Assembly (NCBI GenBank): GCA_030603385.1
Contig: JAUVXW010000001.1
Coordinates: forward strand, 1 to 64,000
Direction: 5' to 3'
DNA length: 64,000 nucleotides
From: Promethearchaeota archaeon
Lineage (GTDB): Archaea; Asgardarchaeota; Lokiarchaeia; Sigyniarchaeales; SOKP01
The notes beneath the pieces are model-generated. The model had not been told where the DNA came from and searched no databases. It worked only from the letters and a program-made list of their open reading frames with translations. Shown piece after piece: positions 1 through 8,904 of the stretch; positions within the stretch are counted from its first letter, which is position 1; every line of letters begins with the position of its first letter. The position numbers and the translations under genes are program-made.

Positions 1-66
1 TATAACGTCTTTTATTCATGGAAATGGTAAATAAGTGGATTATAAGTTGGAAGGATTAAAATACAA

Positions 67-317
67 TTATTTTTTTAAAAGTTTAATTTTGAATTCAGTA
101 CCTTTATTTCTTCCTTTAGATTCTACTAGAATTTGCCCCCCATGCAACTCAATGATCTCTTTTGAAATATTATCAAGCAAAGGCTTGATAGCTTGATGCT
201 TGTAGCAATGAAGGATGTGAAAGGATATTGTGTACTAATCATCAGAAAGTTTGTGATCTTTGCGACAAAATTAATTTCTTTTATAATTCTTTTTTTATTC
301 TCTTCTGATAACGGCAT
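67..317 (-). pseudogene. Remnant of a histidine kinase C-terminus
   Basis: Reading the minus strand from 234 to the stop at 67-69 gives a 55-codon open frame whose last part (ISKEIIELHGGQ, then GRNKGTEFKIKLLKK) matches the end of a histidine kinase ATPase domain, where the usual form is GLGLxISKxIIExHGGxI followed by a GxGTxF motif. A stop codon sits just upstream, and the rest of the kinase is absent. An ATG at 317 has a good ribosome binding site (GGGAGAG, 325-331), but it opens a different frame that runs out at 126 and has no recognisable domain. I read this as a decayed two-component gene. Identity of the tail is fairly clear; what the 317 frame encodes is not. Confidence 0.5.
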
Positions 318-524
318 TTATATCTCTCCCTAAAGATTTACTATGTAGAAAAAGTATGATGAACAATATTTAAAAGTATTCAGAAAAGAATAAGATTTCT
401 GAATTTCCATAAATAAACACCAATTTAGTAATTGATACTCCTTCTAATTGACTACTATAAACTACACTTTCAAGAATAAGTCTAATAATTTTTAAAGAAT
501 ATAATCTTAGTTAATCCGAGAGCT

Positions 525-1211
525 TTATTTCTTTTCTTCTAACGCCTTTTTTGGAAATAGACGTTTTTTTAATTTAACTATATTTGTGTCCATATCATAT
601 TCGACAAGCCCAACTTTAGCTAATTCCTGAATAGCCCTTAAAACAAAAGCACCCGAAATTCCAGTAGTGTTCTTTATTTCCTCTCGTGACATGGTCAATT
701 TTTGCCCGTGAAGCACCATGAGTATGCGATAATGTGGTTGCCCCTGAAATATTTTTTCTATTAATACAGTGTATATTGACAACAATGCTTTAATCCTTTC
801 AAAGTTAAATTCAGCGTCCTCTGCCTCTGCTGCGGCACTTGCAAATTTTTTTAATTCTACTTTTAATCTCTCATATTCATCCAATAATTTCACTTGTTCT
901 TCCGATAAAGCTCCTATTTTTTTATCTCTTTCTTGTTTTTCTAATTCTAAAGTGTTTTTTTCTTTCTCTAGTTTAGTTTTGTCTAGTTCTAGCTCCTTTT
1001 TATCAGCTTCTAAACTAATTTTTTCGTTTTCTAGCTGCTTTTTCTCATTTTCAAGTTTTTCTTTTTCTTGGCTTAGATCTTTTTTCTCATTTTCAAGATT
1101 TACAAGCTCAGTTCGAGATGCTTCTAAAACCTTAATAAATTCTTGAAAAGTTGATTCTGCAGCTTGAATCGTCTCATCAATTATACTTAAAGTTTTTTCT
1201 TCTTTTGACAT
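525..1211 (-). CDS. Coiled-coil protein with C-terminal winged helix
   Basis: The first half (roughly residues 20-125) is an almost uninterrupted charged coiled coil built from heptads such as LENEKKQLENEK. The last 75 residues look like a winged-helix domain (EEIKNTTGISGAFVLRAIQE as helix-turn-helix, then a short basic wing). This architecture suggests a DNA-binding protein that dimerises through the coil. The ATG at 1211 (MSKEEK) is preferred over an upstream in-frame GTG at 1220 because the extra residues add nothing and neither has a clear ribosome binding site. It stands alone and is followed by the padR-MFS pair. No specific function can be assigned. The serine- and phenylalanine-rich plus-strand frame inside it is only the mirror of the lysine/glutamate-rich coil. 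Confidence 0.75.
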   Translation of the reverse strand: MSKEEKTLSIIDETIQAAESTFQEFIKVLEASRTELVNLENEKKDLSQEKEKLENEKKQLENEKISLEADKKELELDKTKLEKEKNTLELEKQERDKKIGALSEEQVKLLDEYERLKVELKKFASAAAEAEDAEFNFERIKALLSIYTVLIEKIFQGQPHYRILMVLHGQKLTMSREEIKNTTGISGAFVLRAIQELAKVGLVEYDMDTNIVKLKKRLFPKKALEEKK

Positions 1212-1325
1212 TGGAAACACAATTAATTTGTTTCTTTTAATTATTAATAATTTTACGAGAATTTATAAAGTTAAACATAATCGTTACATGACTATTCTTT
1301 TTTGTCTATATTGATGAACTCAGCT

Positions 1326-1655
1326 TTAAGTCTCATTTATTACTTCATCATATAGTTCTTTAAGATATTCTTTGATTTTCTCAAAATGATTTTTACCTTC
1401 TTCTGTAATGGAATAATATTTTCGAATTTTTCCCCTTACATTTTTTTTTTCTAAAGATAATAAGCCAGAATAAGTCAACCTATTTAACCATGGATATAAA
1501 GTCCCATCTGAAATATTGTACCCATGCTTACCTAACTCTTGTTTTAACCAGGAACCATAAAAGGGCTCTTTACTTGCATGATATAATATATGTACTAAAA
1601 TTGAGCCTTTTTGAAATCTTCTTAAAGGATTTATTGATTTCATTAATTGCCCCAT
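1326..1655 (-). CDS. PadR-family transcriptional regulator
   Basis: This 109-residue protein has the PadR pattern: the segment LVHILYHASKEPFYGSWLKQ, then ISDGTLYPWLNRLTYSGLL as the recognition helix, a wing with YYSITEEGKNHF, and a short C-terminal helix for dimerisation. PadR proteins are winged-helix repressors that often control a neighbouring efflux gene. That fits here: the gene is transcribed away from an MFS transporter at 1803, and the 147-base gap between them carries an inverted repeat and a direct repeat that are natural operator candidates. The effector cannot be inferred. An alternative start at the fourth downstream codon (ATG 1643) is possible. Confidence 0.85.
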   Translation of the reverse strand: MGQLMKSINPLRRFQKGSILVHILYHASKEPFYGSWLKQELGKHGYNISDGTLYPWLNRLTYSGLLSLEKKNVRGKIRKYYSITEEGKNHFEKIKEYLKELYDEVINET

Positions 1656-1670
1656 TTTATATTAGATTTA

Positions 1671-1700
1671 AATAATATTGATCGCGAATTCAATAATATT
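1671..1700. promoter_or_regulatory. Inverted repeat, probable PadR operator
   Basis: Two 11-base arms, AATAATATTGA (1671-1681) and TCAATAATATT (1690-1700), are inverted copies with one mismatch, separated by 8 bases (TCGCGAAT). The site lies 16 bases upstream of the padR start, where a repressor would block its own promoter. Assignment to PadR is inferred from position. Confidence 0.45.
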
Positions 1701-1734
1701 AAAAGAGAATAATTCATATTTAATATTATCGAGA

Positions 1735-1757
1735 ATCGATATCAGTAATCGATATCA
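1735..1757. repeat. Tandem 10-bp direct repeat upstream of MFS gene
   Basis: ATCGATATCA occurs at 1735-1744 and again at 1748-1757, a 13-base period. Each copy contains the overlapping palindromes ATCGAT and GATATC. It sits 46 bases before the MFS start and could be a second regulatory site. Confidence 0.4.
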
Positions 1758-1802
1758 TAAAATTCAATTCAATGACTTATTACTAGGAATACTAATTGAA
1801 TT

Positions 1803-3047
1803 ATGTCTGAAAGTAATGACTCAAATCAAAAGTATACTCAAAAAACTAAACTAATTTTAGGAGTTTCTGTCCCAGTCTTTATAATGGGGCTTGTATCTTT
1901 TTTTACTGATGTATCTAGTGAGATGATCCAGAGTATTTTACCTTTATTTATCATAGATATAGTACCTAGAAACCCTGCTTTTTATTTAGGATTAATTGCA
2001 GGAGTAACAACTGCTCTATCTAACATTTTGAAAGGTGTTTCAGGATGGATGAGTGATAAGATAAATAAAAGAAAACCTTTTGTAGTAGCGGGATATACTG
2101 TGTCTAACCTTTCTAAGCCATTCATAGGCTTTAGCCCTTCCTGGGAGTATGTATTAGGGTTAAAAGCAACAGATCGATTCGGTAAAGGTCTTAGGACCTC
2201 TTCCCGAGATACCCTTATCTCTTTTTATGCAATTAAAAAAGGAAAAGCTTTTGGAATACATCGTGCTATGGATACATTTGGAGCTGTTATAGGTTCTCTA
2301 TTAGCATCTCTTTTTTTATTTTGGGCATGGAACTATTCTAAAATAATATTTTTCTCTATATTTCCAGGTATTTGTGCCATAGTATTAATTTTTCTTATTA
2401 AAGATGTTGATCCAACAAAATTAGACGAAACAAAGTTAAAATACTACGGTGAACCTAAAGTAGATAAGATTGATAAAAATTTTATAAAACTTATTGTAAT
2501 TCTTGGAGTAATTGAATTTGCAAGTTTAGATATAGTATTCCTTCAAATAAGATCTATAGATTTTATTTTTTCAGGTTTAATTTTTCTAATACCTCTTTTT
2601 TATTTGCTTACAAATATAATTTATATGATCTTTTCTCCCATAACAGGGTCAATATCAGATAAAGTTGGACGTAAGCCAGTGATTATCAGCGGGTTGTCAA
2701 TTTTGTTGATTTCTTGCATAATTTTGGCATTTCCAATTGAATCTTCGCTATTTTCTATTGTAATTATCATTATTATTTATGCTATGTATGGATTCTATTT
2801 AGCATCTGTAGATCCTATATCAAGAGCCTATATTGCTGACTTGGCGGGTAAAAACAAAAGAGGTCGAGCGTATGGTTATTATTACCTTTCTGTAGGTCTT
2901 ATCTCATTAGTTGAATCTTTACTTTTTGGTTTTATTTATGGTGCATTTTCATTTACGTGGGCTTTTCTATATACAGCAACTTTATTGTTAATATTTATAA
3001 TTGTGTTTACAATTACAGATTTCTCAAAAATTTTAAAAAAAGAATAG
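1803..3047 (+). CDS. Major facilitator superfamily transporter
   Basis: A 414-residue protein with about 12 hydrophobic helices in two halves. MFS signatures are visible in the loops: GWMSDKINKRKPFVVAG after the second helix of the N-half and GSISDKVGRKPVIISG at the same place in the C-half. The motif DRFGKGLRTSSRDTLI resembles MFS proteins annotated as drug or sugar-phosphate exporters; the substrate is unknown. There is almost no leader before the ATG (ATTGAATTATG) and no Shine-Dalgarno, so a leaderless transcript is likely. It is divergent from padR at 1326-1655, which suggests inducible efflux. It converges with pepT. Confidence 0.85.
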   Translation: MSESNDSNQKYTQKTKLILGVSVPVFIMGLVSFFTDVSSEMIQSILPLFIIDIVPRNPAFYLGLIAGVTTALSNILKGVSGWMSDKINKRKPFVVAGYTVSNLSKPFIGFSPSWEYVLGLKATDRFGKGLRTSSRDTLISFYAIKKGKAFGIHRAMDTFGAVIGSLLASLFLFWAWNYSKIIFFSIFPGICAIVLIFLIKDVDPTKLDETKLKYYGEPKVDKIDKNFIKLIVILGVIEFASLDIVFLQIRSIDFIFSGLIFLIPLFYLLTNIIYMIFSPITGSISDKVGRKPVIISGLSILLISCIILAFPIESSLFSIVIIIIIYAMYGFYLASVDPISRAYIADLAGKNKRGRAYGYYYLSVGLISLVESLLFGFIYGAFSFTWAFLYTATLLLIFIIVFTITDFSKILKKE

Positions 3048-3062
3048 GGAAAATATTATAAT

Positions 3063-4325
3063 CTATTTTTCTTTAGTCCACAATTCAGCTAAATATATTA
3101 AAACTTCGGCAGCTTTCTGTAAAGCTAGAGTAGGTATATGTTCCTTTCTTGAATGAAACAATAATCCACCAGCGAATATATTCGGGGTGAGAATTCCTTT
3201 CGCACTTAATTTAGAACCATCAGTCCCACCTCGTATAGGATGCATTAGTAGTTCTAACCCTGAATTTTCTATCGCCTGCTTAGCTAAATCAATAATGATT
3301 TGTTTTTTTTCTAAAAATTTAATCATATTCTGGTATTGATGCAAGAAGTCTACTTGAATTTCCAATCCTGGATACCGAACCTCATAGGCATCTTTTAATT
3401 TCTTTATATATTCAATCCGTTTCTGATTATGTTTTTCAACAAAATCTCGGATTATTACTTTTGCTGTTGCTTCTTCTGCAATTCCTTGAAGTCTTGTTAA
3501 ATGATAAAATCCTTCTCTTTTTTCTGTATGTTGTGGTGATTCTGCTTCAGGGAGCTCACTGAAAAAATTACATGCGATTTGTATTGAATTAATCATCTTA
3601 TTTTTTGCATACCCTGGATGAACACTTAACCCCTTAAATATGAATGTCGCCCGCCAAGCATCAAAACATTCATATTCTAATTCTCCCATTTCTCCGCCAT
3701 CAACAGTATAACATATTTTTGGAAGTTTTTTTTCATCTACTTTAGTTATTCCTAATCCTGTCTCTTCATCTGGAGAAAAACATATAGCTATTGGTCCATG
3801 TTTTAATTCAGGATATTTGTGCCAAGCAGCACATGCTGCCATAATTTCTGCAATTCCTGCTTTATCATCTGCACCTAATAAGGTGTCTCCCTCAGATGTT
3901 ATAATATCAAGACCAATATATTTTTCTAATAGTGGAGAATCAACAAAATGTAATGTTAATCCTTTATCTTGGGCAAATTTTATCACACTACCATCATAAT
4001 TTTGGTGAATAACAGGTTTTACATTTTTTCCACTTACAGCATCAGAAGTATCTAAATGAGCTAATAAGCCAATTGCTGTTTTCTTTTCAAATCCTTCACT
4101 TGGGGGTAAATATGCGTATACAAACCCATATTCATCATGAATTACATCTTCCAGGTTTAATGCTTTTAGTTCTTCAACCAATAATTTTCCTAAATCAAAT
4201 TGGTTTTTTGTAGTAGGGACTGTTTCTCTATTTTGATCTGAGGTGGTCCAAACTTTCACGTATCTTAAAAATCGTTCTACAGCATCGTTGAATAAAAATT
4301 CTTGTATCTCTTTCGAAAGTTCCAT
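3063..4325 (-). CDS. pepT: Peptidase T (tripeptide aminopeptidase)
   Basis: A cytosolic M20-family zinc peptidase that removes the N-terminal residue of tripeptides. At 420 residues it has the usual PepT length. Metal-site motifs appear in order: HLDTSD, GADDKAGIAEIM (bridging Asp), the catalytic pair in DEETGLG, VDGGEMGELEYE, and the late LLFHSRKEH histidine. The PIRGGTDGSKL segment is also typical. The start MELSKEIQEF aligns with the family. It fits the peptide and amino-acid degrading theme seen with the branched-chain amino acid transporter further on. It shares no operon with the next gene (71-base gap). Confidence 0.9.
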   Translation of the reverse strand: MELSKEIQEFLFNDAVERFLRYVKVWTTSDQNRETVPTTKNQFDLGKLLVEELKALNLEDVIHDEYGFVYAYLPPSEGFEKKTAIGLLAHLDTSDAVSGKNVKPVIHQNYDGSVIKFAQDKGLTLHFVDSPLLEKYIGLDIITSEGDTLLGADDKAGIAEIMAACAAWHKYPELKHGPIAICFSPDEETGLGITKVDEKKLPKICYTVDGGEMGELEYECFDAWRATFIFKGLSVHPGYAKNKMINSIQIACNFFSELPEAESPQHTEKREGFYHLTRLQGIAEEATAKVIIRDFVEKHNQKRIEYIKKLKDAYEVRYPGLEIQVDFLHQYQNMIKFLEKKQIIIDLAKQAIENSGLELLMHPIRGGTDGSKLSAKGILTPNIFAGGLLFHSRKEHIPTLALQKAAEVLIYLAELWTKEK

Positions 4326-4395
4326 ATTGTTGAAAATTAATCTTAAATTTTAAATTTAAAGAATTTTTCAAGATGATACAGTAATTCTATAACTT

Positions 4396-5193
4396 TCACT
4401 TTCCCTCATATATTGGTTCTCGTTTTTCAAGAAAGGATTTATTACCTTCCCTGTAATCGTGTGTCTTCATGTTCTCAGTAAATAATTTGAATTCATTTTG
4501 TAAGGAACTGGGGAGATCATTAATAAATGAATAATTTAGCATAGCTTTATTGTAACCGAGACAGGCAGTTGGCATATCTGCAATCTTTTGTATGAATTCT
4601 TTAGATTTTGCTTTGAATTCTGAAAGAGGAAAAACTTTATTTACTATTCCTATTTTGAGTGCTTCCTTTGCATCTAAATGTCGCCCAGTAAATATTATTT
4701 CTGTTGCCCGTGCAAAACCTATTATTCTAGGAAGAAACCAACTTGCTCCATGCAACATACAAATCGCTCTCGATGTTCGATGGTCTCCAATTTCTAGATT
4801 ATCCGCTGCTAATCGAAAATCACAAGCAAGTGCCAACTCGAATCCTGCTCCTAAGCAATATCCATGCAATAAAGCGATAACTGGTTTTCGTATCTCTCTA
4901 ATTAAGTAAATTAGCTTATGATGCGGTAATTTAAATTTCTCATCTAATGGTGGAAATTGGGCTCCTTCAGGACCCATACTTACCAAATCATCACCTGAAC
5001 AAAAAGCTCTACCAGTACCTTTAAGAACAATTGCTCTAATCGATTTATTTTCCATTATCAATTCTAGTACATCTATAATTTCCATTACTGTAGGAAACTG
5101 TAGGGCATTTAGTCTGTTTGGACGATTAAGAGTTATAGTAGCAACTCCATTTTCCATATTGAGAATAATATCTTTATAATCTTTCTCTGAAAT
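4396..5193 (-). CDS. Enoyl-CoA hydratase/isomerase family protein (ATT start)
   Basis: A crotonase-fold enzyme that probably hydrates 2-enoyl-CoA in acyl-CoA degradation. Visible motifs are GVATITLNRPNRLNAL, FCSGDDLVSMG (oxyanion hole), HGYCLGAGFELALACDFR and ADNLEIGDHRTS; the second catalytic Glu region is altered relative to classical hydratases (SRAICMLHGASW), so the precise reaction is open. The first ATG (5157) would truncate the conserved first strand. In-frame sequence upstream encodes SEKDYKDIILN, and an ATT at 5191-5193 lies 7 bases after a GGAGAG site (5201-5206) with no ATG, GTG or TTG between them. The protein from that codon is 265 residues, normal for the family. Confidence 0.85.
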   Translation of the reverse strand: MSEKDYKDIILNMENGVATITLNRPNRLNALQFPTVMEIIDVLELIMENKSIRAIVLKGTGRAFCSGDDLVSMGPEGAQFPPLDEKFKLPHHKLIYLIREIRKPVIALLHGYCLGAGFELALACDFRLAADNLEIGDHRTSRAICMLHGASWFLPRIIGFARATEIIFTGRHLDAKEALKIGIVNKVFPLSEFKAKSKEFIQKIADMPTACLGYNKAMLNYSFINDLPSSLQNEFKLFTENMKTHDYREGNKSFLEKREPIYEGK

Positions 5194-5450
5194 GATAAAT
5201 CTCTCCTAATTTTTTGTATTTAAAAATACTCTAAATTGTGAAACCTTGAATAATATTTATTTGTAAATTTATTTAAAGAAGATCAAATAATTATCTCTAA
5301 TTGAATAGAAAAATTTCTACTAATAATTTTAAAATATCTTTTTATTAATATTCTATCTTTCGCTATAATAATTGGACTGGTTTTAATAGTAAGAAAGATA
5401 AATGTACTACGATTCTTTTTTGGAATGAGTTTAAAGAAAAAAATTAAAAT

Positions 5451-6116
5451 TTACCAAAATCCAAATTTTTCATCTAATTTTGAGCCAAATACAAGAAAGT
5501 AAGGAACTGCAAGATCTAATGCACCTGCATATAGATTAATTATAGGAGTAAAAATTAATACTGCTGTTACACCTGTAATATCTCCTAGTCCTAAAACTTC
5601 AAGGCTAACATAAGGTAATTTATCTATCCCCCACACCGTAATAAAAAAGAGAAAATTCATACCGATCATCACTCCAATCCTAACTACTATACTTATCACT
5701 CCAGTTGCTACATATTTTCTTGGATTTTTTACTTTTAAGCTATTAGTTATATCTTTTTCTCTTAATTTTAAAATTAATAAAGGAATAATAATTAAAGGAA
5801 CTGTAGCACAAAATTTAAAGACTGGACCTATCCATCCACTTGGATCAATAAGTAATAGCCCAAAAGAACCTGTTACACAACTTATTAATCCTGCATAAGT
5901 ACCAAATATTAAAAAGCAGATGATCCATACCCATGATGTCGGATCAAACATAGCTATTCCCCAACCTACGATTCTAGATGCGTTAATAATCGGTGCGAGC
6001 ACAACTGCCATAACCGTAGATAATGCTCCAAATATAGCACCTCCCGCAAGTTGTAATATTAATTCTGAGCTTTTTGATCTAACACTCTCTATTTCTCCTG
6101 GTTTAGCTTCAGACAT
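5451..6116 (-). CDS. Membrane protein, probable ECF transporter S component
   Basis: A 221-residue protein with about six hydrophobic helices. The N-terminal stretch AGGAIFGALSTVMAVVLAPI and the overall size resemble the substrate-binding S components of energy-coupling factor vitamin transporters. The gene lies just downstream of the riboflavin operon on the same strand, so a flavin or related substrate is tempting, but 390 bases separate them and no binding motif confirms it. No ECF ATPase or T component lies nearby. The MSEAKPGEIES start is an ATG. Confidence 0.5.
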   Translation of the reverse strand: MSEAKPGEIESVRSKSSELILQLAGGAIFGALSTVMAVVLAPIINASRIVGWGIAMFDPTSWVWIICFLIFGTYAGLISCVTGSFGLLLIDPSGWIGPVFKFCATVPLIIIPLLILKLREKDITNSLKVKNPRKYVATGVISIVVRIGVMIGMNFLFFITVWGIDKLPYVSLEVLGLGDITGVTAVLIFTPIINLYAGALDLAVPYFLVFGSKLDEKFGFW

Positions 6117-6252
6117 GTTATAATCTAAACTATTTTGTTTATTATTATCTTGTGAGAATTTGAAATTGCTATTTAAATTTACGGGTAATAAAGACTTTTA
6201 ATCTGGTCTATTATTTCCAGTTCTATATTGAATATTTTGAAGATTATTAAAA

Positions 6253-6270
6253 AATATTTAATTAAATATT
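6253..6270. repeat. 18-bp perfect palindrome in the 391-base gap 6117-6507
   Basis: AATATTTAATTAAATATT is a perfect palindrome. The gap between the ECF-like gene and arfB contains no credible ORF on either strand and is AT-rich throughout. The palindrome could be a protein-binding site upstream of the ECF-like gene, but base composition alone makes such palindromes common. Confidence 0.25.
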
Positions 6271-6507
6271 ATTATTAATTTAAATTGACATGGAAAATTT
6301 ATATTAAGTTATAAATCTTTTCCATTTTTAAAGTTTTAATCTACCCATTTTTGGAGAATTAAAAATTAAAATCTCATGAAAATCTTTAAAGCCCCGCAAT
6401 TGCCTTTGTTAATATTAATCAAATTATCACTTTTGTTTCTAAATAGATAAAGGATTGATTATACTCGTAAATCCAATTATCCAACCTTGACAAAATAGAG
6501 AAAAAAA

Positions 6508-7188
6508 TCAAGTAATAAACTCTTCAATTGATGATTCGATTCTCTTTATTAAGCAATTAAACCATAATTTTCCTTTTATAGAAGTTGCGTGAAAAGGATC
6601 TCCTAAAACACCACTTTTACTAAGATTTATTGTTTTCCAATTTGTTAATTTTTTATTCTTATAATTGGGATCCAAAGAAGGAACATATTTTACATCACTT
6701 TCCTTCAAATGATTCATTTTAACTTTTTCTGGAAAAAGATATAACATAATTGATGTTTCAAATTCACCAGCATGACAAATTCCCCCTATATCTGATGTTC
6801 TTAAAGTAATTAAATCCTTTTCAATTAATGAAAAAGTATTTAAGATTAACATTTTATTCCCTTTTAATTCTTGAATTAAATTTAATGCCCCAACATTACC
6901 TCCATGAGCATTTATAAAAATAAATTTGATATTATTTTGAAAATTTGCTAATATATTTTCTACTTGAGCGATAAATTCTTCTTGAGAAATTGACATGGTA
7001 TTTTTAAAACCATCATGTTCAAGAGAAATACTAATTTTAATTCCTTTACCAATTTGAATCTTAAAAATTTGAGAAACTGTCTGCGCTATTTTTTTTGCAA
7101 TTAAATAATCTGTATTAGGAGGAAGATGGGGGCCATGCTGTTCAAAACTTCCAATTGGTACAAGAATAAAATTATTCAAATAAATCAA
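6508..7188 (-). CDS. arfB: Creatininase-family formamide hydrolase, riboflavin pathway (ArfB-like)
   Basis: A 226-residue creatininase-fold metallohydrolase. Metal ligands are in the expected motifs: EQHGPHLPPNTD near the N-terminus, INAHGGNVGAL in the middle and HAGEFETS later. In archaea a member of this family, ArfB, deformylates the product of GTP cyclohydrolase III in riboflavin and F420 synthesis. Here it directly follows arfA and the rib genes with a 21-base gap, which is the main reason for calling it ArfB rather than a creatinine amidohydrolase. The start is a TTG with no good ribosome binding site. It is the last gene of the operon. Confidence 0.75.
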   Translation of the reverse strand: MIYLNNFILVPIGSFEQHGPHLPPNTDYLIAKKIAQTVSQIFKIQIGKGIKISISLEHDGFKNTMSISQEEFIAQVENILANFQNNIKFIFINAHGGNVGALNLIQELKGNKMLILNTFSLIEKDLITLRTSDIGGICHAGEFETSIMLYLFPEKVKMNHLKESDVKYVPSLDPNYKNKKLTNWKTINLSKSGVLGDPFHATSIKGKLWFNCLIKRIESSIEEFIT

Positions 7189-7209
7189 AAAAGTAAAATT
7201 AAATTTTCT

Positions 7210-7965
7210 CTAATTAATAACTGCAATCTTTTCTTTATTATTTCCTTCTCTTATTTCCTTCAGACAAATATTTGCTTTCGAGATTGCCTCTAATATATTT
7301 TCTCCGACTCCAATTCCCGCCTTTAATTTCCAAGGTTCATGTTTGAATTCAAACAATCTAATTATCTGTTCTATCTCTGAGGCCTGTGTCATAGGAGGGC
7401 ATATACAAATAAAGTTATCTCCTCCATTGAAAAAACATAACGCACCAATTTTTTCAAAGCTCTCCATTAATGACACATACCCCTTATTTAAATTGATATA
7501 ATTTGAATAGAATGGATATTTATCAATTGCAATTTTAGTGTAATAATTTATATCTATATGAGCTACTTTAACTTTATCTCGAATAGGAAATTTATGCCCA
7601 TTGTAAGCAAGAATTTTTTTTCGAGAGGATTGAGCACTTCCTTGAGAATTTAAAACTTGTGATGCTTCAATTTGGGCATCTAATGGTGTTTCTCCTACTC
7701 CTATTCCCATACTTATTGTAATAGGAAATTCTTTTTCTACTTGTTCAATTATGAATTGATGGTCTTTAATTGACATGTTATTTGAGATAACTATCATATT
7801 ATCTCGAGAACCATCAAACACAAGACATTCATAAAGATTAAATTTCTTCTGAAGGAAGATAAATATTTCTGCAAGAAGAATTTGAATTTTATGTTCTCTA
7901 TTATTTCCCATTTCCTCCGTATATGGCCCAAAATTATCAATTTGAATGAGAGTTATTTGAATCAA
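7210..7965 (-). CDS. arfA: GTP cyclohydrolase III
   Basis: Converts GTP to a formylated aminopyrimidine nucleotide, the archaeal first step to riboflavin and F420. The 251-residue protein has the duplicated cyclase-like fold of the family: MIQITLIQIDNFGPYTE at the start, an ISMGIGVGETPLDAQ segment in the first half, and the matching GGDNFICICP and LKAGIGVGENILEAISKA segments in the second. The TTG start lies 8 bases after an AGGT site. It sits 10 bases downstream of ribH and directly upstream of arfB, completing the route to the pyrimidine precursor. Confidence 0.9.
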   Translation of the reverse strand: MIQITLIQIDNFGPYTEEMGNNREHKIQILLAEIFIFLQKKFNLYECLVFDGSRDNMIVISNNMSIKDHQFIIEQVEKEFPITISMGIGVGETPLDAQIEASQVLNSQGSAQSSRKKILAYNGHKFPIRDKVKVAHIDINYYTKIAIDKYPFYSNYINLNKGYVSLMESFEKIGALCFFNGGDNFICICPPMTQASEIEQIIRLFEFKHEPWKLKAGIGVGENILEAISKANICLKEIREGNNKEKIAVIN

Positions 7966-7975
7966 TAAAAAAACC

Positions 7976-8410
7976 TCATTTTTTTTTTGAAATATTTATA
8001 CGTCTTATCATTTTAACTACGGCTTCTACAGAGCGACGAGAAAAATCTTCAATTCTCTCAACAGCTTCTACTCTCGTCATTCCAGGCCCTGAAACACCTA
8101 AAGAGACGGGCTTACCATATTCTAATGATAAATCTACGATTTTTCTAGCCGCGTGTTGAGCAACTATTTGATCATGGTCAGTATCTCCTTTTATTACAGC
8201 TCCTAAACATACTACACCTTCAATACTCTCCTTTGATAATAATGTCTTTATAGCTAAAGGCATGTCAAAACTACCCGGAACTTTAAAAATTTCTACCACA
8301 TTACAACCAAGAAAATTCGCATGTTCCACGGCTTTATTTAACATATTTTCCGTAATATCATAATGAAATTCTCCAACAACTATTCCAATATTTATTTTTT
8401 CTTCACTCAT
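7976..8410 (-). CDS. ribH: 6,7-dimethyl-8-ribityllumazine synthase
   Basis: Joins the pyrimidine and the four-carbon 3,4-dihydroxy-2-butanone 4-phosphate to make lumazine. Motifs include GIVVGEFHYDITENML, FKVPGSFDMPLAIKTLL, the catalytic-loop region GAVIKGDTDHDQIVAQ and SLGVSGPGMTRVEAVERI. The start is the ATG at 8410 (MSEEKINIG) because a GGAGAGGT site lies just upstream; a longer in-frame reading to 8449 would overlap ribC. At 144 residues it matches the family. The final lysine-rich ISKKK tail is unremarkable. Confidence 0.93.
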   Translation of the reverse strand: MSEEKINIGIVVGEFHYDITENMLNKAVEHANFLGCNVVEIFKVPGSFDMPLAIKTLLSKESIEGVVCLGAVIKGDTDHDQIVAQHAARKIVDLSLEYGKPVSLGVSGPGMTRVEAVERIEDFSRRSVEAVVKMIRRINISKKK

Positions 8411-8426
8411 TATATTACCTCTCCAT

Positions 8427-8900
8427 TTATGATTTAATTGGCCCAGCATCAGGATGTCCTTGCCTTAATCCCTTTCCAGCATTTTTTTGGAGCCAATCTT
8501 TTTCAAATAATAATTTTATTACATTTTGAGCGTGTTCTCGCGCTCTATTATCACATACTTTAATTAACCCTTCTGGCGTCTCCGCCTCGTCTTCATGAAC
8601 AAAACATTCGATAATGTGTTTTCCGGACATTAATTGGCACATAATTATTCCTTGACTCGCTTCGTGAGCGCAAACCTTATCTTTCTCATCTGGACCAGGC
8701 ATTCCTAGTGCTATACACATCTCACAATCGTATTTATCAAAAAGAATTTTACACGCAACAGGTAAATCCTTCATCCCTGGAACTGTATATCTAATTAGAT
8801 TTATTTTACTTGTTGTATTTTCAATTTCATTTATTGCCATGGCGCCCATATCAACGCGTGCAAATGTCGTATCCGCTACACCAACATTATATTTGCTCAA
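8427..8900 (-). CDS. ribC: Riboflavin synthase, archaeal type
   Basis: Dismutates two lumazines to riboflavin. The archaeal enzyme is unrelated to bacterial RibE and is a paralogue of lumazine synthase, as this 157-residue sequence shows: MSKYNVGVADTTFARVDMGA, YTVPGMKDLPVACKIL, ALGMPGPDEKDKVCAHEASQ and HAQNVIKLLFEKDWLQKNAG all match the family. It lies 4 bases after ribB and 16 bases before the ribH start, so the three are surely cotranscribed. Confidence 0.93.
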   Translation of the reverse strand: MSKYNVGVADTTFARVDMGAMAINEIENTTSKINLIRYTVPGMKDLPVACKILFDKYDCEMCIALGMPGPDEKDKVCAHEASQGIIMCQLMSGKHIIECFVHEDEAETPEGLIKVCDNRAREHAQNVIKLLFEKDWLQKNAGKGLRQGHPDAGPIKS

Positions 8901-8904
8901 TTAT

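Noticed and set aside
769..1146. A 125-codon plus-strand frame rich in Ser and Phe
   Set aside because: It is the mirror of the Lys/Glu-rich coiled coil on the minus strand and has no domain.
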